DNA from: Perkinsus olseni
Lineage: Eukaryota > Perkinsozoa > Perkinsida > Perkinsidae
Assembly: GCA_013115135.1 (NCBI GenBank)
Contig: JABANP010000148.1
Coordinates: forward strand, 1 to 64,000
Direction: 5' to 3'
Length of the DNA: 64,000 nt
In this document: positions 59,915 through 64,000 of the stretch, piece after piece
How positions within the stretch are numbered: position 1 is the first letter of the stretch
Layout of the letters: each line of letters opens with the position of its first letter
Program-made: the position numbers and the translations under genes
Notes under the pieces: model-generated
What the model saw: only the letters and a program-made list of their open reading frames with translations
Databases searched by the model: none
Told to the model about the DNA's origin: nothing

Positions 59915-60280
59915 TGAAAGGTGTGGTATGATAATTTATTCATGTTTAAAGTGTTGTTCCCCTATTCCCAACATTTACGGACAGGCGCGAAAATGAATAC
60001 CAGTCGGGAGGAGTACTTTCTTCGCCCGTCTTCACGCGTCTGTGGCATAATTTTATTAGAAAAGTTAATGTTATGCAGTCCTGTCCAGAGAGAATTCGGA
60101 AAGGTTATCTGCCGAGTAATTACAAGCGGATCGCATCACTATATAGCAAATTCGCTGCTTTTTCGAAAGACATGGTGAAACTGGAAATACTCACCGAAGT
60201 CGGCGAGAAATTCACGATAAGAAATTTTTTTCCGGGGCAATTGTAATTTTTTGCCTTTGATCTTATAGATTGACGTGACT

Positions 60281-60475
60281 ACGTCGAGTTTGCGGGTAAC
60301 TCAAGTGCTTCCGAACTCGCAAGGGCTCTCCAATGGTCCGAATGGCTTTGCATAATTCCGACGCGTCCAGAGTTCGTTGCCAACATTACTGTAGACCCTG
60401 AGCGAACGGCGATGAGAAGTGCTGCCTCCGGCCAGGGAAAATTCGTCTTGAACAAATTTTTAAAGATGGGGAAAA
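60281..60475 (+). CDS. Possible exon of unknown gene
   Basis: Open frame reading DYVEFAGNSSASELARALQW, SEWLCIIPTRPEFVANITVD and AASGQGKFVLNKFLKM after a T-rich acceptor-like tract. The composition is convincingly coding, but the acceptor phase was not settled. It may belong to the gene that follows. Confidence 0.4.
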
Positions 60476-60629
60476 TATGATTCACGAAAATTTTTTTTGG
60501 GGTGGATAGCCGAGAAAAAGGTATTCTCCGAGAGCTCAAGTGTTTGATACGTATCATTGAGTCAGTACAAGTGTATTTCAGTGGGGGGTTTGGTTTATTG
60601 GGATTTCCGAAGGGCGAGTTGCGGTATTA

Positions 60630-61517
60630 GGTTGTATAAAAGGGAACTGCGCCGACGAGAGAAGGAGAGGAGGATGCAGGTCATGCAGCAGGAGTATCTC
60701 TTCAGGCAGAGAGATGATCGCTATGGGTCAGTCCTGAGTTATTCCGTATCTTCCTCGCTTCAACCTTGGATATGCAGGATGGGCCCTTGTGGGGAGTTTC
60801 ACATCCCACCTATTATGTTTGGATCGAGCGGAGGGAGCAGCAACACTACAACTGCGACGCCGGCGGCCCGCGGACCTTCGAACACTCCCGGAAGGCCGGC
60901 CAAAGTGGCCGGTGGAAGCAGCAGCAAGAAATTTGGTGAAGTGGGGACGCCCATGCAGAAGCAGGAAGGTGAGTAGGGAGAGGTCGCAGGTTCGAACCCC
61001 AGCGGCGGTATTTTTTGTCAGAAGGCGCCCAGGCGGTTCTTCATATAACGCCGCAGATGGATCCTTCCTCTGTGGCTGCGGCTCATCTGCAAGCCCTCAT
61101 AGAGAGCGAGAATAAGAGTGATAAATATGCCGCGGGTGGGAATCGAACCTGGGTCGTCTGTATGACAGGACGGCAGAAGGTCGACGAGGCCCAACTCGAG
61201 TGGGACAAGAGATGCCTAGCTGCTTGGGACCATGAAGTGGACAGAAGGAAGTGGGTTGTGTTAATTTATCAAATCGATCACGTGATCGATTCTGTCAGGC
61301 AGTGGGATATATCGCATCAACTTCAACAAGCGGAGAGATCTCGAAGGGTCGAGGCGGAAGAGAGGCGGAGAAAGTGGGCATTCGGAATCCTCCACTTCTG
61401 GGAGTATCTTTCTTTTCTTCCGGGTGCGCAGGGAGTTCAACTGTTACGTCCAGCATAGACTGGAGATAGAGGATATTCATCTTGCTGCGGTGCCGCCCGA
61501 TCATCCGATGGCAAATA
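60630..61517 (+). CDS. Charged, coiled-coil-like protein of unknown function, partial
   Basis: Exons: ...YKRELRRREKERRMQVMQQE ... RDDRYG to about 60725; about 60779-60968 (MGPCGEFHIPPIMFGSSGGS ... GTPMQKQE); 61022-61135 (GAQAVLHITPQMDPSSVAAA ... SDKYAA); 61169 onward (RQKVDEAQLEWDKRCLAAWD); then QWDISHQLQQAERSRRVEAE; last resolved exon EFNCYVQHRLEIEDIHLAAV ... HPMAN to 61517. Strongly charged helices at both ends flank a Ser/Thr/Gly-rich linker. No known domain. Introns: family A inverted, T sense (60969-61021), T antisense 33 nt (61136-61168) and B (AAATCGATCACGTGATCGAT near 61274). The gene continues beyond 61518. Confidence 0.55.
60969..61021 (+). repeat. Family T intron (tRNA T-arm, sense), 53 nt
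   Basis: GTGAGTAGGGAGAGGTCGCA, GGTTCGAACCCCAGCGGCGG, T-rich tract, GTCAG. Exons read TPMQKQE and EGAQAVLHITPQ in frame. Confidence 0.85.
61136..61168 (+). repeat. Family T intron (tRNA T-arm, antisense), 33 nt
   Basis: GTGGGAATCGAACCTGGGTC then GTCTGTATGACAG. This is a whole intron of 33 nt. Exons read SDKYAA and GRQKVDEAQLEWD in frame; read unspliced, the frame also stays open but changes composition. Confidence 0.65.
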
Positions 61518-61653
61518 GTAAGTTGTGATGGCGCCCGCCCAGCTGATCGATTTGCAACTATCATTTGGTGGAAAACGGTGAATCTTTTACTGTAGTTGTG
61601 CTTAATTTGGCAAATATCATTTTTGTGCTCCACGAGAAGCGCGGTAGAGAAAA

Positions 61654-61724
61654 GGTTCTACCGGGATTTGAACCCAGATCGCCAGATTCAGAGTCTGGAG
61701 TGCTAACCGTTACACCATAGAACC
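61654..61724 (-). tRNA. tRNA-Gln (CTG)
   Basis: A complete 71-nt cloverleaf: acceptor GGTTCTA/TAGAACC (7 perfect pairs), D arm GTGT/GCAC, anticodon stem CCAGA/TCTGG with loop CTCTGAA (anticodon CTG, reading CAG), and T arm CTGGG-TTCAAAT-CCCGG. TTTT follows immediately downstream on the minus strand, a Pol III terminator. It is antisense to and probably inside a long intron of the flanking plus-strand gene. It is the only intact tRNA gene in the window and contrasts with the fragmentary T-arm introns. Confidence 0.93.
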
Positions 61725-61729
61725 GATGA

Positions 61730-62635
61730 AAGATCGGGTCGGGCTCGGTGGCCTATCGCTTGTTTTGCATGTAGCTCCTGCCATGCCTGAAGACCCCGCC
61801 CTAGAAAAGCAAGGGGGCAACCCGCCGAAAGTGCCCCTCGGCTCCGACTGATCATCACCAAATTCATCGCGTAAGATTGGAAGTGGTACCACTCGCCATT
61901 CGCCACTCCCGAGAATTTGACTTTCATCTGGGCATTCCGCGGCCGTGAGGGAGGACCATCTTGTGAGGGCTGACGGCTCAGTAGAGAACGTTAATCAAAA
62001 TCAAGTCCGAGAGTAACGTTTTTGGATTTGCTCTGGATACCGAATTAAGTTCTGGTAAATGCTTATTCCATGATATCATCATTACGCCCATGCTGTTGGT
62101 ATTATTATAACTTAGTACAATGGAATTAATACTGCTACTATTAGGCTTACACTCTAAAAGTGCTTAGAGTGATAGACAATACTCGATACCAATAGTAGTT
62201 ATACGGAATTGAAGCGTGCAGCGTTCGTCAGGTTTCGTTTTTTTTGCTGCGTCCGACCTGATAAGGTGCGAATCAATACCCAACCCTCGGCGGTACTGGA
62301 GCTGCAGGGAGTTTGGTTTTTCCTCAGGTTTTATGCAAGCTGGCGGAAGTCAGTGATTCATCATCATCAGCAGCTGTGGCTGCTATTCATATTGGGTTTT
62401 TATATTCGACCTTTTATGGACCATTCTCCTCGGTGGCGTATCTTTTCGTCTGTCGTCATGCGCAGCCGGAAGATTCGCAGGGCATGTGACGAAGAACTTG
62501 TGTTGCGTTTTGGGAGGGACGACGTTCTTGCCTAGCATAGGATAGTGAATCTTAGGTCGAAGCTTGCTGGATATGAGTGAGGTACTGATCCACTCCAAAC
62601 AGCAACGGAGTTCACTGAGAAAATTCATCAGCTGC
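61730..62635. other. No gene resolved; probable intron or intergenic
   Basis: Contains a family A core at 62545-62575 (GTGAATCTTAGGTCGAAGCT) and short frames on both strands without motifs. AGTGC-type hairpins lie around 62150-62170. Confidence 0.5.
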
Positions 62636-62648
62636 TGCGTTGCACAGG

Positions 62649-63960
62649 ATGTTCTCTCTATTTCGACGCTTGAGCGGCCTGCTCCACCGCCCCTCGTCTT
62701 CGTCTGATGCCACTCCGGGAGGGAATAGCGAGAGGAGCTCCTCGAGGAAGAGGAGAATTGACGATACAGAAGAGTCTGTGTACTCGGAAGAAAAGGTCCT
62801 GCTGGGATTCGAACCGGGGACCTCTCGCATGGCAGTCTGCTATAGGTTCCGACACACTGTGTGCGAACTTTGCGAAAGAGGACACTCCCGTCGGCGGCCC
62901 TCGGATACGGTCGGCCAGTGGGTGGTGACACGACGGGTGTGCGGAGGAGCTGGCCTTCGTCTATCACCGTCAAAGGTCGGATGGATTGCGGAAATTTCCG
63001 GAAAAATCGGGAAAAAACCGAAAAATTCGGCGACTGTATCGACAGATACACCGAGCGCTGATCTATCATCGCCGATAACAACAACGCAGGTCGATGCAGT
63101 GGATGCAAAATGCAGGAGCTTTTCGAAACACCCTCAAGTAGGGTAGGTCCCGGGTTCGAATCCCACGGACAGCGTTTTATCAGATATTGTCAACTTTATC
63201 TATTATAAGAAATTCAATCGTACCAACACTCAATGAACTCTTGGCCGAGAACAAGGAGTCCCTGGACAGCGGGGTGGGTCGGTTTTCGGTGCGTGGCCTG
63301 AGGGGCTTCATTCTTTTTCCCACTCTGGTTATTGATTGTTAGAAGGGATTTGTAACGCTTTGTGGCAGCTGATAGATCGCTCTCCCACCGGTTTTCCGTG
63401 ATGCAGATTTCAGGGTGGCGGGGATCTCGAAAGCATGCCGGCTGTCGCGAATTTCCTTGGTCCTCTTGGAGAGAGTTCTGCCCGAAATTTGGTATGGAAA
63501 TTCACAAAAACAGTAGAATTTTTGAAGCGGCTCTCCGCACTCGTTGCCGATGAAGATTATCTTGGCAGAACGTAGAGTGATGAGCCAAAGATAGGCGCAG
63601 AAATCGCTCCTTCGTTTCGCCGCTGCTGGGAGCTGATCGTGCGGCTCATCCAAGCGGCGAGGGTTCCACCCGAGGAAAGACATATCTTGTGTGGTGGTGT
63701 CAGGTTAGTGGGGGTCTGCGGGAGTCGATGCGGAAGAAGGAGCTGTTCTTGAATGATGTCACTTGCAAGGAGCAGGTTAGGTTGGACTGCATTGAACTGG
63801 ATGAGCTCAAGTAATGGGGGCCCTGGGAATAGATCCGGAGGCCTCTTGCATGTTAAGACAGCATTGTAACCATCTGAACTATATCAGGCCGGAGTACGGC
63901 AGCCGTCAAGAAGTGAGGGCGGCGAGGAAGCTGTTGATCGATTGGCTGGCCGAAGTGAGC
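62649..63960 (+). CDS. Intron-rich gene of unknown function, continues past window
   Basis: Start at 62649 (FSLFRRLSGLLHRPSSSSDA). Exons in frame: 62649-62795; 62846-62975 (VPTHCVRTLRKRTLPSAALG); 63100-63137 (VDAKCRSFSKHPQ); 63184 onward (ILSTLSIIRNSIVPTLNELL, AENKESLDSGVGRFSVRG); further segments CWELIVRLIQAARVPPEERH (about 63627-63690), LRESMRKKELFLNDVTCKEQ and DCIELDELK to 63810; 63888-63950 (PEYGSRQEVRAARKLLIDWL). Mixed helical protein with a Ser/Arg-rich N-terminus; no family is recognised. Three introns are tRNA-derived. Some middle junctions (63300-63620) are unresolved. Confidence 0.55.
62796..62845 (+). repeat. Family T intron (tRNA T-arm, antisense), 50 nt
   Basis: GTCCTGCTGGGATTCGAACC, GGGGACCTCTCGCATGGCAG, TCTGCTATAG. 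Exons read ESVYSEEK and VPTHCVRT in frame. Confidence 0.8.
63138..63183 (+). repeat. Family T intron (tRNA T-arm, sense), 46 nt
   Basis: GTAGGGTAGGTCCCGGGTTC, GAATCCCACGGACAGCGTTT, TATCAG. Exons read FSKHPQ and ILSTLSIIRNS in frame. Confidence 0.85.
63811..63887 (+). repeat. Family T intron (near-complete tRNA, antisense), 77 nt
   Basis: Reverse complement: TATAGTTCAGATGGTTAC (D arm/A box), an anticodon-arm-like TGCTGTCTTAACATGCA, then CCGGATCTATTCCCAGGG (T arm with degraded B box). It is a tRNA-length pseudogene filling a whole intron. Exons read ELDELK and PEYGSRQEV in frame. Confidence 0.85.
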
Positions 63961-64000
63961 CTCCAGTCCGATCGCCCCTCCCGCAGTACTCCCTGACAGG

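Noticed and set aside
62209..62535. 108-codon plus-strand frame.
   Set aside because: No start context or homology; contains likely splice sites and a family A element nearby, so it is probably intronic.

Overview
The window is nuclear DNA of a eukaryotic microbe, most likely a Perkinsus species (Perkinsozoa, sister to dinoflagellates). The evidence is a 22-nt match to the dinoflagellate/Perkinsus spliced leader at 3665-3686, many very short GT-AG introns, calcium-dependent kinase and J-domain genes, and clusters of small lineage-specific secreted proteins. Nothing in it is bacterial. Most genes become readable only after splicing, so CDS entries give spans with the exons I could join in frame.

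Layout. 1-12.9 kb is repeat-rich: two tandem segments each carry the same secreted-protein gene, followed by diverged repeats, a 39-bp tandem array, the spliced-leader relic and a truncated non-LTR retrotransposon. 13-24.3 kb is gene-dense: an ApaG-domain gene (-), a DDX5/DBP2-type RNA helicase (+, 13 exons), TMA7 (+) and a J-domain/TPR co-chaperone (+). 24.4-27 kb holds an antisense fragment of the helicase gene, one two-exon fragment and a dispersed repeat. 27-34.6 kb is a cluster of five members of one small secreted-protein family. 34.6-41 kb has a GNAT acetyltransferase (-), a short secreted ORF (-) and a chitinase-like GH18 protein (-). 41.4-45.2 kb is an Sfi1-like centrin-binding repeat protein (-). 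46-49.8 kb has one small secreted ORF, a large perfect inverted repeat and little else. 49.8-57 kb is a CDPK (-) followed head-to-tail by CIAO2/MIP18 (-). 57-64 kb (+) has three partly resolved intron-rich genes and one real tRNA-Gln(CTG) gene on the minus strand.

The main discovery candidate is the intron population. In at least nine genes the short introns (33-100 nt) fall into recurring families found at unrelated sites. (T) At least 19 introns contain the T-arm/B box of a tRNA, in either orientation and sometimes with most of a tRNA. (F) Some carry a tRNA 5'-half/A-box motif. (A) Some carry GTATCTTAGGTYGA...AAGATAC. (B) Some are ATCGATCA-NN-TGATCGAT hairpins, with a GGGCGCGCGCT variant. 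(D) Some carry GGTATGG...CCATACC hairpins. (E) Some carry CTTGCAATCTTGCTC. (G) Some carry GGCGGAGCGAAGCGA. This looks like ongoing intron gain by several introner-like element families, two of them tRNA-derived. A second unusual feature is intergenic DNA made almost entirely of consecutive small perfect hairpins.
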